Below, piece after piece: positions 36,331 to 44,921 of a stretch of DNA of 64,000 nucleotides. A program made the translations under genes and the position numbers. Positions within the stretch are counted from its first letter, which is position 1; each line of letters begins with the position of its first letter. Origin of the DNA: Candidatus Geothrix skivensis (GTDB taxonomy: Bacteria > Acidobacteriota > Holophagae > Holophagales > Holophagaceae); assembly GCA_016721195.1 (NCBI GenBank), contig JADKIO010000012.1:161832-225831 (forward strand), in the 5' to 3' direction. The notes under the pieces were generated by a model, which saw only the letters and a list, made by a program, of their open reading frames with translations, was not told the DNA's origin and ran no database searches.

Positions 36331-37442
36331 TGCGCCTGGTCGTGGACGGGACTCCGCTTTGTTATCCACTGACCGGCATCGGGCAGTACACCCAGTCCCT
36401 CCTGGGCGCCCTTGCCGTGCAGCGACCTGAGTGGGAATTCATCGTCCTCTCACCCTACCCGCCGACCTCTCCGTCGCCGTTCCCGAACGTGCACCATGAT
36501 CTGGAGACCTCTCGGGCGTTGAGCACTCACAGGCCGGGTTGGCGGGGCTGGTGGTTCGACGGCATCCTCCCTTCGGCAGTGTCTGCGGCCGGCGCTGATG
36601 TCTTCTGGGCCGCAAATGGGCTTGTCCCCTTCCGGCTGGCGGGGGTCAAGGTGGCCCTGACCCTCTACGACTTCGTGCCAGAGCGCTTCCCGCACACCAT
36701 GACCTTCGCGGCGCGGATCTACCGGAAATGGAACCTGCGGCACTGGCTGGCACGGGCGACCTGGCGAATGCCGATTTCCCAAGCCGTGGGGGATGAAGCG
36801 CAAGCCCTCTTCTCGGTATCCACAAATGCCGTGATCCACCCCGGCGTCGATGCCCTGTTTACGGATTTTGTTGCCCAGCCCAGGACCGACCTGGAACCAG
36901 CCAAGGCTGATTACTTCGTGGTTCTTGGGACCGTGGAACCCCGGAAGAACCTCGCAGTCCTCATCCGATCCCTTGATCAGCTTGTGCTGGAGGGTATCTG
37001 GCCCGAGGGGCTCAAGGTCCGGATCGTCGGGCTGAACGGGTGGCTCGACCGCCAGACACAGGACAGGATCGATGACCTGGAAACACGAGGAATCGTCGAA
37101 CGCCTCGGCTATGTACCCAGAGAGCTGCTGCCCGGCCTGCTGGCAAACGCGCGGGCCCTGCTCATGCCATCGCTCTACGAAGGGTTTGGAATGCCCATCG
37201 CCGAGGCGATGGCTGTGGGTTGTCCAGTCATCTGCAGTGACATCCCTCCGTTCCGGGAGATCATTGGCGAAGAGCCCGCGCTCTTCCATGGCACCGATGA
37301 AGCATCCATCTACAATGCCTATAGATCTTATGTGACCACCCAGCAGGTGTCACGATGGACGCAGTCCAAGGACGGCGCCGAGTTGAGGTTCACCTGGGAA
37401 CGGTCCGCCTCCAGGTTCATCCATGTCCTCGAAAATCGATGA
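36327..37442 (+). CDS. Glycosyltransferase family 4 / group 1
   Basis: 371 aa GT-B fold enzyme. The N-terminal half opens with LVVDGTPLCYPLTGIGQYTQ (the glycine-rich acceptor loop). The C-terminal half carries VVLGTVEPRKNLAVLIRS and the nucleotide-sugar motif E-x7-E in YEGFGMPIAEAMAVGCPVI near residue 285. Such proteins add a mannosyl-, rhamnosyl- or similar residue to the growing lipid-linked oligosaccharide. GDP-rhamnose made by rmd/gmd is a plausible donor. It starts in the methyltransferase stop and ends 17 bases before the next gene. Confidence 0.9.
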   Translation: MMRLVVDGTPLCYPLTGIGQYTQSLLGALAVQRPEWEFIVLSPYPPTSPSPFPNVHHDLETSRALSTHRPGWRGWWFDGILPSAVSAAGADVFWAANGLVPFRLAGVKVALTLYDFVPERFPHTMTFAARIYRKWNLRHWLARATWRMPISQAVGDEAQALFSVSTNAVIHPGVDALFTDFVAQPRTDLEPAKADYFVVLGTVEPRKNLAVLIRSLDQLVLEGIWPEGLKVRIVGLNGWLDRQTQDRIDDLETRGIVERLGYVPRELLPGLLANARALLMPSLYEGFGMPIAEAMAVGCPVICSDIPPFREIIGEEPALFHGTDEASIYNAYRSYVTTQQVSRWTQSKDGAELRFTWERSASRFIHVLENR

Positions 37443-37459
37443 TTCTGGCTGAGGAATCC

Positions 37460-38670
37460 ATGTCTGATGCAAGCATTCAACAGGGTGTCAAACACGGCCG
37501 GAAAAGGATTCTATTCGTTTCACCGCTGAATGTCGCTTCCAACAATGGAATGATGCAAAGGCAAATTCAGATATTGAATTTTTTAAATAATAGCGATGTA
37601 GACCTTGAGCTGCTTTCTCTTTATTCCTCCCCGTCAGAGGTCAATGAATGGCTTGATGAATTGAAAATTAAGGCATCTGCACTGAATGGTTTCTTCGCGA
37701 TTCTGGTCAGGCTGATTGGCATCGCATGGTACGGCGGGAATGTCATTCTCTGCAATAAATTGAAATGGATCGATGCCTTTCACTTCCCGATCAGAATCCC
37801 CGCTCCCAGGCGCCTCCTCGATCGATACGACAGGATCGTTTGTTACTACCCATGGGGATTCCCACTGCTTGGGTTGGATCGAGCCGGTGCAAAGGTGGTC
37901 GTGGATCTCGGGGATGTGATGGCGGACCGGCATGACCGGATTGGCACCAGACGGTGGATCAGCCTGAGCAAGGAGGACGAGTCGGCCATCCTGAACTCCA
38001 ACGCCCGCTGCATCGCCATCACACGGGACGATCAAGGGGAATTCCAGCGGCTGTATGGCTTGACCCTGCCGGTGATCCCTTTCCTGCCGCCCGGCTACGC
38101 GCAACTGAGGTCCTTGCCACCCAGCATCCAGGCCCGGAAGGTCGGGTTCCTGGCAGCCCTGGGCTATCAGAACGAAGAAGTTGTGAAGGCACTTGCCTCT
38201 GAGGAATTCCTTGCCTGCATGCAGGCTGCCGGTATCGAACTCCTGATTGCTGGTGGCATCTGTGCCGCGATCCCGGAACACCTGCGAGCCGCCATCCAGA
38301 AGAGCGGTGGCCAGGTGCTGGGCAGGGTGGCGAACCTTGAGGCGTTCTACTCACAGGTAGGGGTCATTCTGAATCCCGTGGGCCCTTCCACCGGTGTGAA
38401 GATCAAGTCCGTCGAAGCCTTGTTGGCTGGCCGGGGCTCCTCACGACGAAATATGGAGCTGATGCGGAATTGTTGGAGCTCTTCCCAGATCAGATCACCC
38501 TGCTGAACTGGCCTCTAGGGGTCTCTGAGTTGGCCCTGGCCACCACCCAAGCCGTCCTCACAGCCACCGAGGCAGCATCCACGAGTGATCAGGCGGCAGC
38601 CTTCCAGCTTGCCGCGGGCAGGTACGAACGCCGAGTCACCTCTGCCATGAATGAGTACCTGTTGTGCTGA
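37460..38670 (+). CDS. Glycosyltransferase (GT-B like), interrupted by a frameshift near 38430
   Basis: About 400 aa if repaired. The N-terminal part RILFVSPLNVASNNGMMQRQ matches the first strand of GT-B enzymes and VVVDLGDVMADRHDR is typical of sugar transferases in such loci. The frame changes between about 38428 and 38440 within CCGGGG: continuing in the other frame gives GLLTTKYGADAELLELFPDQ and a normal C-terminus to 38670, while the written frame stops at 38506 with missense residues. GAGGA before the ATG at 37460 supports this start. The first 300 bases are AT-richer than the neighbours. Confidence 0.75.
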
Positions 38671-39806
38671 AGAATCTCACGCTTCCTCACTACGTCCTCA
38701 TCGGACTCCTGGCCTGGGGGCTCCCTGGCATGTTCATCGCCGGCGGTCCGGCGGTCGTGGCCGTAGCCGCGGCCTCGGTGCCCGTCTGGCTTTGCACCCT
38801 TGGCTCAAGGGCTGACCAGCCCGTTCAGACGGGCTTTGAATTCAAGAACCATCGATTCATCTTGTTGGTGGTTCTTGGCTATCTCCTCCTGGACGCAACC
38901 CTCGGCCGTCAAAAATTTGCGGACAACCTCTTTTTCTCCAAAGCAGCGGTGGCCAGTTTCATCGGAGCTGCCAACGCAAGTGTTTCTCAGGGGCGGGGGA
39001 TCGCAGAGCTGCTTGGCGCCATCGCCATCTTCATCCCATTTACGCTCTGGGATTCCGCCCGAAGGGCCCGCGCTCAGCTTAAACCAACCGTCTATCTATT
39101 GGCATTAATATTGATAATTTATGAAATCGGTATCAGCAGGGGCTACCTGTTCATGGCCGTGCTATCCATCCTGTTGGGTTCCCGCCTCAGTCCGCGGAGC
39201 ATGGCTTTCGGTTTTTCGGGGGCCATGGTTGCCTTTCTGCTTGCAAGTCATGTACGTGGTGATTTCAATGATATCTATTTCTCAAATCCGCTATTTGATG
39301 CCATAGCCTGGCCTTATCTGAACCTTTCGCTGCTTCTTGCGAAAAACCCTCCCGGGGGAACCTTCCTGGATTTCACCCTGGAATTCATGAAAAAATTCAT
39401 TCCATCCTTCTTGTATCAAAAGGAAATTTTTTCATTCAATATTGAAATGACCAAACTGATCTATCCAAGGTTTGAAGGCTATGTTGAATCCATTTCCATC
39501 TTTACTTATCTTGGCGAACTACTTTATTATAAGCCAGTCCTTCTAACTTCAACCATCGCAGGTGCTTTACTCGGTATTTTATCTCGCTTTGCAGAACGGC
39601 TCATCAGCCTGAAGCGGCTGGATTCCACCCGTATTTTCTGTGGACTGATGTGTATCGTCCTCCTTCGCTCAAGGATCCAGGACGTTTTCTCTTTTCTGAT
39701 TTTTTTGACAATTTTCCTGTTGCTGTGGAGGCTGCTTTCCAATTTGTCCCCCAGGAAACGACTTCCCCTGCATCTGGCAGGAAGGGAACTCCCTCGACAT
39801 GGTTGA
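38664..39806 (+). CDS. Polysaccharide polymerase-like membrane protein (Wzy-like), locus 1
   Basis: 380 aa with about ten transmembrane helices and no enzymatic motif, as usual for Wzy polymerases. A long extracytoplasmic loop appears between residues about 195 and 270 (DFNDIYFSNPLFD to IEMTKLIYPRFEGY). It starts at GTG overlapping the previous stop, and its end overlaps the next glycosyltransferase by 8 bases. Its position between transferases and with a flippase in the same run supports the polymerase role. The middle (39.1-39.6 kb) is markedly AT-richer than flanking genes. Confidence 0.75.
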   Translation: MLKNLTLPHYVLIGLLAWGLPGMFIAGGPAVVAVAAASVPVWLCTLGSRADQPVQTGFEFKNHRFILLVVLGYLLLDATLGRQKFADNLFFSKAAVASFIGAANASVSQGRGIAELLGAIAIFIPFTLWDSARRARAQLKPTVYLLALILIIYEIGISRGYLFMAVLSILLGSRLSPRSMAFGFSGAMVAFLLASHVRGDFNDIYFSNPLFDAIAWPYLNLSLLLAKNPPGGTFLDFTLEFMKKFIPSFLYQKEIFSFNIEMTKLIYPRFEGYVESISIFTYLGELLYYKPVLLTSTIAGALLGILSRFAERLISLKRLDSTRIFCGLMCIVLLRSRIQDVFSFLIFLTIFLLLWRLLSNLSPRKRLPLHLAGRELPRHG

Positions 39807-40881
39807 CCTGATGAATCGCAAGGTGTTGTTCGTCTGCTGGTCCCTGCGGCCCATCCACGGGACCCTGTTGCACGCCCTGAGTGAGGCCCTCGATCGGATG
39901 GGCTGCCACGGCAGTTTTCTGGGGCGGACGGAATCGGCACCTTCCGGAGCAGCCAACCTCCAGACCTCCATCACCTGCTCCTCCTTGTTTGGACTCATCT
40001 CCCTGCTCGTTCGCGGGAGGCTCAGGGGCTTTGACCTGGTCTACCTGCAGAGCACCCATCCGATGAACCTTTGCCTCTCGATGTGGGCGAAGTTCCATGG
40101 GCTCAAGATCGCCTACTACCTCCACGAACCCACTGGGTTCCTGGAAAAGGTCAGGAAGGGCGATGCCACCCTCTATGCCGCCCTGGTCCGGGTGACGCAG
40201 GTGCTGGAGTGCTGGTTTGCCGACGTGGTGTTCGTGGCGACCCCAGCGCTCGTGGGGAAAGTGCATGCCCTGCATTTGGCCCGCCAGGCCCAGGTCCTCG
40301 CCCTGCCCCTGGCCATTCCTGACCTGGTTTCGACTTCCGCTCGAGCCCCCCGGGCGCGCGCACGATTGCTCTACCTGGGTCGGGCCCACCCCATGCGCTG
40401 CCTGGACCGGTTCACCGAGCTGGCGGAACGCCTGCATGCCTCAGGGTTGGGGATTCTCCCGACCATGCTGACCTACAATCCCGTGGAAGCGCCTTCCCCC
40501 TTCATCGACACCCGGGCCGGCAGCTCCTACACCGATGCGGAGATGCTGGACCTCCTCGAGGAATCCTTCCTTGTCTGGAATGTCTACGATGTGGAGTACT
40601 CCCAGTCCGGAGTCACGCCGGTAGCCTTGCGCAGCGGGGTTCCCCTGCTGGTCTCCAGATTCGAGAACGAGACCGCCCTGGTGGAAGAAGGCGTCGCCTT
40701 CGAGGTTGCCTTGGAACCCTTCGATCTGGATGGACTGATCAAGCAGGTGCATGGCCTTCGGGAAAGTTTTGAACCCACTTCAGCCCAGTGTCTCGCCTAC
40801 TTCCAGCGAACCTATGCCCCGCAGGCTCTCATCCCCTGCCTGGAAAAGGCCACGGCCCTGCAGCCGTCTCAGGGCCGTTAG
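39799..40881 (+). CDS. Glycosyltransferase, GT-B type
   Basis: 360 aa. RKVLFVCWSLRPIHGTLLHAL is the N-terminal beta-alpha unit. LVYLQSTHPMNLCLS and YYLHEPTGFLE are acceptor-domain elements. RLLYLGRAHPMRCL and VALRSGVPLLVSRFENETALVE form the donor domain with its terminal E-x-x-x-E-like pattern. The exact sugar is unknown. It is the last plus-strand gene between the gmd repeats and converges 8 bases from the minus-strand GT2 gene. Confidence 0.82.
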   Translation: MVDLMNRKVLFVCWSLRPIHGTLLHALSEALDRMGCHGSFLGRTESAPSGAANLQTSITCSSLFGLISLLVRGRLRGFDLVYLQSTHPMNLCLSMWAKFHGLKIAYYLHEPTGFLEKVRKGDATLYAALVRVTQVLECWFADVVFVATPALVGKVHALHLARQAQVLALPLAIPDLVSTSARAPRARARLLYLGRAHPMRCLDRFTELAERLHASGLGILPTMLTYNPVEAPSPFIDTRAGSSYTDAEMLDLLEESFLVWNVYDVEYSQSGVTPVALRSGVPLLVSRFENETALVEEGVAFEVALEPFDLDGLIKQVHGLRESFEPTSAQCLAYFQRTYAPQALIPCLEKATALQPSQGR

Positions 40882-40889
40882 CGTGCCCT

Positions 40890-41660
40890 TCAGAGCCGGT
40901 TCATTTTGAGGTTCTTGAAGAAGGCCCGCCGGGCGTACTGAAAAAAGCAGTAGGAGGAGCGCAGGAGGGAGAGCCCCTCCTCTTTCCGGTAGATCTGCCA
41001 GATCAATCCAGCCGCCTTGGCTTTCTTGCTGCTCAGGCTGGCTTGGACCACGCGGTAGCGAAGGAAGGCTCCGGAAAGCCCAGCGGCCGTGTGCCCCTGC
41101 TTCAAGACTTTCAGCCAGCTCGGATAGTCCTCGCTGATGGGCCGGTCCTCGAACCTGAAATCCGTCACGACGGTGCGGTCGATCATGACACTGGAAGTGG
41201 CGATGCAGGTGTTCTTCAGGAAGTCGTCATAGGTAAGGTGCCGCGGCATATCGAGGATGTCGCAGATGGGCCCCTCGGTCTCGTCGATGACCTTGTAGCC
41301 GGTGAAGGTGAAGGGGGTCGAAGTCGCAGTCATCAGCTTGATCTGCTGCTCGAGCTTGTGGTCATCCCACTGATCGTCGCTGTCGAGAAAGGCCAGGTAC
41401 CTTCCTTTCGCCCGCTCGATGCCCAGGTTCCGGCTCGGCCCCGCCCGACGGACCGAATCGAGCAGGATCGGGATCACCCGCGGATCCTTCGACCGGGCGG
41501 ATTCGATGATTTCACGCGTATTATCTTTACTATCATTATCAATAAGGATGATTTCGAAGGATTGATGCGTCTGCCGGAAGACGGACTCCAAGGTTTTTTG
41601 CAGGAATCGTCCACTATTCAGACAGGGGATGATGACCGAAACCAGATCGTTGTCGTACAT
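40890..41660 (-). CDS. Glycosyltransferase family 2
   Basis: 256 aa GT-A enzyme. VSVIIPCLNSGRFLQKTLES is the nucleotide-binding start, LIDNDSKDNTREII follows, and AFLDSDDQWDD contains the D-x-D metal motif near residue 96. Family 2 covers many inverting transferases, so the product is unknown. The ATG at 41660 follows GTGGAG and is preferred over the GTG at 41672. It is co-directional with the epimerase and gmd copy 2 upstream on the minus strand. Confidence 0.9.
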   Translation of the reverse strand: MYDNDLVSVIIPCLNSGRFLQKTLESVFRQTHQSFEIILIDNDSKDNTREIIESARSKDPRVIPILLDSVRRAGPSRNLGIERAKGRYLAFLDSDDQWDDHKLEQQIKLMTATSTPFTFTGYKVIDETEGPICDILDMPRHLTYDDFLKNTCIATSSVMIDRTVVTDFRFEDRPISEDYPSWLKVLKQGHTAAGLSGAFLRYRVVQASLSSKKAKAAGLIWQIYRKEEGLSLLRSSYCFFQYARRAFFKNLKMNRL

Positions 41661-41704
41661 GGTTCGCTCCACGGGCAGCAGGTTCTTGAGGAAGCGTCAC
41701 GGGT

Positions 41705-42721
41705 CTAGCGATCGGCCCTGGTTCCAGGCTGGTTCTTGAATTCGGCTTGGATCGTACTGGCCAGGGCCTGCTTCAGTCCATAGGGAGGCTTGAACCCGGT
41801 CGAGAGGAGCCGGGTTCCATTGAACTGGGTATTTTCGGTGAACTTCCTTACCCGGATGGCGCTGACCGGGAAGGTGGTCCGCGTGAAGCGGCTGACGACA
41901 TCCATCAGGTGTCCGCCCGCGATGGCCAGCCCCAGCGGAACCCGAAGGTCCCTGGATCTCGATCTGCCGAGGCAGTCGTAGACCAGCGCCACCAGGTCGT
42001 TCATGTTCATGTCGGGTCCGTCCACACAGTTGTAGATGTGGATGCCGGGGCCAAAGCCCATGGCGTGGACGAGACATTCGGCCACATTGCCCACATAGGC
42101 CATGGATTTCCGATTGGTACCGGGACCGACCATCATGAATCGCCCGGAGGCGATCTGCCTCAGCAGGTTGTAGACGTTGCCCCGGTTTCCTTCGCCAAAG
42201 ACCACCGTGGGCCGGATGATCACCAGGCTGCGGGTTGGATCTTCTTCGGCCCAGGTCCGGTAGATGCCCTCCGCCAGCAGCTTCGTTTCCCCGTAGGGGT
42301 TGAAGGGCTCGAAAGGGCCACCCTCATCCACGGGGAAGGAGTGGAAGCCGTACACCGCCACACTGCTGGTGAAGATCAGCTTCTTGATGCCCGCTTCCTC
42401 GGCAGCCAGGCAGACCTGGCGGGCCCCCTCCACATTGGTTTCGTGATACCTGGAGACGGGCCGGACATCATCCCGGTGTTCGGCGGCCAGATTCATCACG
42501 ATGCCCGCCCCCGCGAGAACCGACTCGAGGGTGGTGGCACGCCTCACATCGCAGGGGAAGTGCCGATCCGGGAAGGTGGTCGACGCCTCGAGGTCTCCAA
42601 TCCTTGGCTCGTGCCCCAGTTCGATGAGGCGTCCCACCAGGCGGGTTCCGATGAAGCCGGAGCCCCCCAGCACGGCGATGGGCGAAGGGGCGATGTCACG
42701 GTGCATGGCTGGATCCATCAT
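41705..42721 (-). CDS. NAD-dependent epimerase/dehydratase
   Basis: 338 aa extended SDR with AVLGGSGFIGTRLVGRLIEL (Rossmann glycines) and TSSVAVYGFHSFP...NPYGETKLLAEG (Ser and Y-x-x-x-K catalytic set). The C-terminal part binds the sugar. It resembles nucleoside-diphosphate-sugar epimerases; the specific sugar is not deducible. Three in-frame ATGs (42721, 42718, 42706) compete as starts and none has a strong ribosome binding site. It begins 2 bases inside the edge of gmd repeat arm 2, so its promoter must lie in or before gmd copy 2. Confidence 0.85.
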   Translation of the reverse strand: MMDPAMHRDIAPSPIAVLGGSGFIGTRLVGRLIELGHEPRIGDLEASTTFPDRHFPCDVRRATTLESVLAGAGIVMNLAAEHRDDVRPVSRYHETNVEGARQVCLAAEEAGIKKLIFTSSVAVYGFHSFPVDEGGPFEPFNPYGETKLLAEGIYRTWAEEDPTRSLVIIRPTVVFGEGNRGNVYNLLRQIASGRFMMVGPGTNRKSMAYVGNVAECLVHAMGFGPGIHIYNCVDGPDMNMNDLVALVYDCLGRSRSRDLRVPLGLAIAGGHLMDVVSRFTRTTFPVSAIRVRKFTENTQFNGTRLLSTGFKPPYGLKQALASTIQAEFKNQPGTRADR

Positions 42722-42722
42722 G

Positions 42723-43784
42723 GCGGGCTACCGGTAGCCCGTGCGCGGGGCTTCGCCGTGCCCGGCTTCGCGCAGCACCAGCTCCTTCTGGGCCAGCCGG
42801 AGATCCGAGTCCACCATCATGGCCGCCAGGGTGCGGATATCGGTGCTGGGCTCCCAGCCCAGGAGCCGCCGGCTCTTGCCGGGATCGCCTTCGAGGTGAT
42901 CGACTTCCGCGGGACGGAAGTAGCGGGGGTCGATCTCCACGTACTTCTGCCAGTCCAGCTCCAGCCGCCCGAAGGTCAGCCCCAGGAAATCCCGGATGCT
43001 GATGCTCTCACCGGTGGCCACCACGTAGTCGTCCGGCGTGTCCTGCTGCAGCATCCGCCACATGGCTTCCACATAGTCCCCCGCGAAGCCCCAGTCGCGC
43101 TTCGCATCCAGGTTGCCCAGCCACAGCTTGTCCTGCAGCCCCAGCTTGATGCGCGTGGCCGCCCGGGTGATCTTGCGGGTCACGAAGGTCTCGCCGCGGC
43201 GGGGCTTTCGTGGTTGAACAGGATGCCGTTGCAGGCGAAGAGGCCGTAGCTCTCCCGGTGGTTGATCACCTGGTAGTGGGCGTAGACCTTGGCGCAGGCG
43301 TAGGGGCTGCGGGGCTCGAAGCGGGTGCCCTCGTGCTGGCGGGGCTTGGCGCTGCCGAACATCTCGGAGCTGCCGGCCTGGTAGAAGCGGATGGCCTTGC
43401 CACTGTGCTTCATGTAGCTGCGGATCGCCTCCAGCAGCCGGATGACCCCCACGCCCACCACGTCCACGGTGTACTCGGGCTGGTCGAAGCTCACCCGCAC
43501 ATGGCTCTGGGCTCCCAGGTTGTAGACCTCGTCGGGGCGGACCTCATCGAGCACATTGCGCAGGGCGCCCGCATCCGAAAGGTCCCCGTAATGCAAATGG
43601 AAGTCCGGGTTCGGGGTCTCGCCCACGTGCAGGTGGTCGATGCGGTCCGTGTTGAAGAGGCTGGACCGCCGCACGATGCCATGGACCTGGTAGCCCTTGG
43701 CCAGCAGCAGCTCCGCCAGATAACTGCCGTCCTGGCCGGTGATCCCAGTGATCAGGGCGCTCTTGGTCATGCCTTCTCCGAAAA
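42723..43784 (-). repeat. Inverted repeat arm 2 containing gmd copy 2
   Basis: About 1062 bases, the reverse-complement partner of 32804-33863. It ends at the palindrome GGGCTACCGGTAGCCC (42725-42740) on the inner side and at the run before the ribosome binding site on the outer side. Near-identity over a whole gene, with abrupt loss at both ends, indicates duplication or repeated gene conversion. Confidence 0.9.
42728..43770 (-). CDS. gmd: GDP-mannose 4,6-dehydratase, copy 2, interrupted by a 1-base deletion
   Basis: Same enzyme as 32818-33858. The start ATG at 43770 follows CGGAGAAGGC. The frame is lost at about 43198-43204: this copy has GCCCCGCC where copy 1 has GCCCCCGCC, so one C is missing after NHESP. 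The downstream part continues in another frame to the stop at 42728. The intact length would be 1044 nt (347 aa); this copy has 1043. It has the apparently correct YTVDVVGVGV region that is scrambled in copy 1. A sequencing error is likelier than a true loss, since the same enzyme is needed by either locus. Confidence 0.9.
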
Positions 43785-43847
43785 AAGTACTGGTGAGTGC
43801 GAGGTCGAGCGTGGTGCTGTCCCCAGCTGCCTTGGAAGGGATTGGAA

Positions 43848-44837
43848 TCAGCGGTCGCCGGACGGTGGTGCGGAACCATCCCCGGACTCCTCGGGGAACA
43901 CCCTCGCCAGCACCCAATTCCGGTTACGGAAGAGCCAGGTACCCAGGCCTGCCAGTGCGAACGAGGCGAGCACGAGGATCGACCTGCCTGGCCGGCTCTT
44001 TTCGGTGGGCAGATCCGCCCCGTCCATCACGTTCAGGATGGGAATGTCATTCTTTTCTTCCAGCAGGGCCTGCTCCCGGTTCATGGCCAGGGTGGTGACG
44101 AGCTGCTGGCGCAGGCGGAGCTCATTTTCCAGGCGGGCGCCCTTCAGGCGAACCGCGGGGTCCGTGATGGCCTGGTAGTTCCGGTTCACTTCCAGGAAGC
44201 GCCGCCAGGCCTCTTCGGTGGCGTCCATCTCGCGGCGGGCCTCGGCCAGGCGGGCCTCGGCGTAGTCAGCCTTGGCGCTGCCCCGGGTGCGCCCCTTTTC
44301 CTTCAGGAACGCTTCGAGCTGGGTCAGGGATTTCTGCACCAGCAGCTGGGAGAGCTCGGGTGACCGGGTTTCCGCACTGACGGAGATGATCTTGGTCTTG
44401 AAGTCCCGGGAAGCCACGAGGATCTGGTCGAGCTTCTTGAGGGCCCGGCTCGGGTTCTGCTCACCCAGGTAGTCGAACAGCGTGCCGGCCTCGGCCCGTT
44501 CCGCCCCGAGCAGCCAGGACCGGCGGTGGTAGGAGAACTTCGTCTGCAGCAGCTGTTCCTTCATGGAGCGGCTGTTCAGGATGTCCACGAAATTGGCATC
44601 GTTGCCCTCTGCCCCGGGCACGCTGACCCCAAAGGCCGCCGCGGCGCTGGCCAGGCCGCCCAGGTTGCCGCCGATGCCCTTGGATTCCACCGGGAGCAGG
44701 TGAGCTTCGGACTTGTAATAATTCGGCAGGAGCAGGCTGATCAGTGCCGTCAGCAGACCCGCCGCCAGGGCCCACTGCAGGGGCTGCTTCAGGCTGGCTT
44801 TCAGGTCCAGCGTGGGGCTCGGGGTGGCTTCGTTCAT
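43848..44837 (-). CDS. Wzz-like polysaccharide chain-length/co-polymerase protein, locus 1
   Basis: 329 aa. A first transmembrane helix (about residues 18-38, ending LLPNYYKSEAHLLP), a long helical periplasmic middle (residues 60-290) and a second helix near the C-terminus (ILVLASFALAGLGTWLF) preceded by the ADLPTEKSRPGRS proline-rich signature. This is the PCP/Wzz layout. No tyrosine-kinase domain is attached, so it is not a full Wzc. It controls chain length or assembly with the Wza-like protein encoded just downstream. A close paralogue is at 60532-61560. Confidence 0.9.
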   Translation of the reverse strand: MNEATPSPTLDLKASLKQPLQWALAAGLLTALISLLLPNYYKSEAHLLPVESKGIGGNLGGLASAAAAFGVSVPGAEGNDANFVDILNSRSMKEQLLQTKFSYHRRSWLLGAERAEAGTLFDYLGEQNPSRALKKLDQILVASRDFKTKIISVSAETRSPELSQLLVQKSLTQLEAFLKEKGRTRGSAKADYAEARLAEARREMDATEEAWRRFLEVNRNYQAITDPAVRLKGARLENELRLRQQLVTTLAMNREQALLEEKNDIPILNVMDGADLPTEKSRPGRSILVLASFALAGLGTWLFRNRNWVLARVFPEESGDGSAPPSGDR

Positions 44838-44875
44838 AAGCCCCCAGGTTATCAGAATTCAGCCCTGGCCCCTGC

Positions 44876-44907
44876 GGCGGCCCCCCAACGGTAGCGAAAG
44901 GGCCGCC
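44876..44907 (-). terminator. Stem-loop downstream of Wza-like copy 2
   Basis: GGCGGCCC (44876-44883) / GGGCCGCC (44900-44907) with a 16-base loop, just past the stop of the minus-strand Wza-like gene and before the wzz-like start. No T-run follows, so its strength as a terminator is doubtful. Confidence 0.35.
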
Positions 44908-44921
44908 GAACGGTGGTGGGG

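Noticed and set aside
42723..43784. Composite transposon made of the two gmd copies
   Set aside because: The repeats are gmd genes, not insertion sequences, with no transposase or target duplication, so an inverted duplication is the better description.
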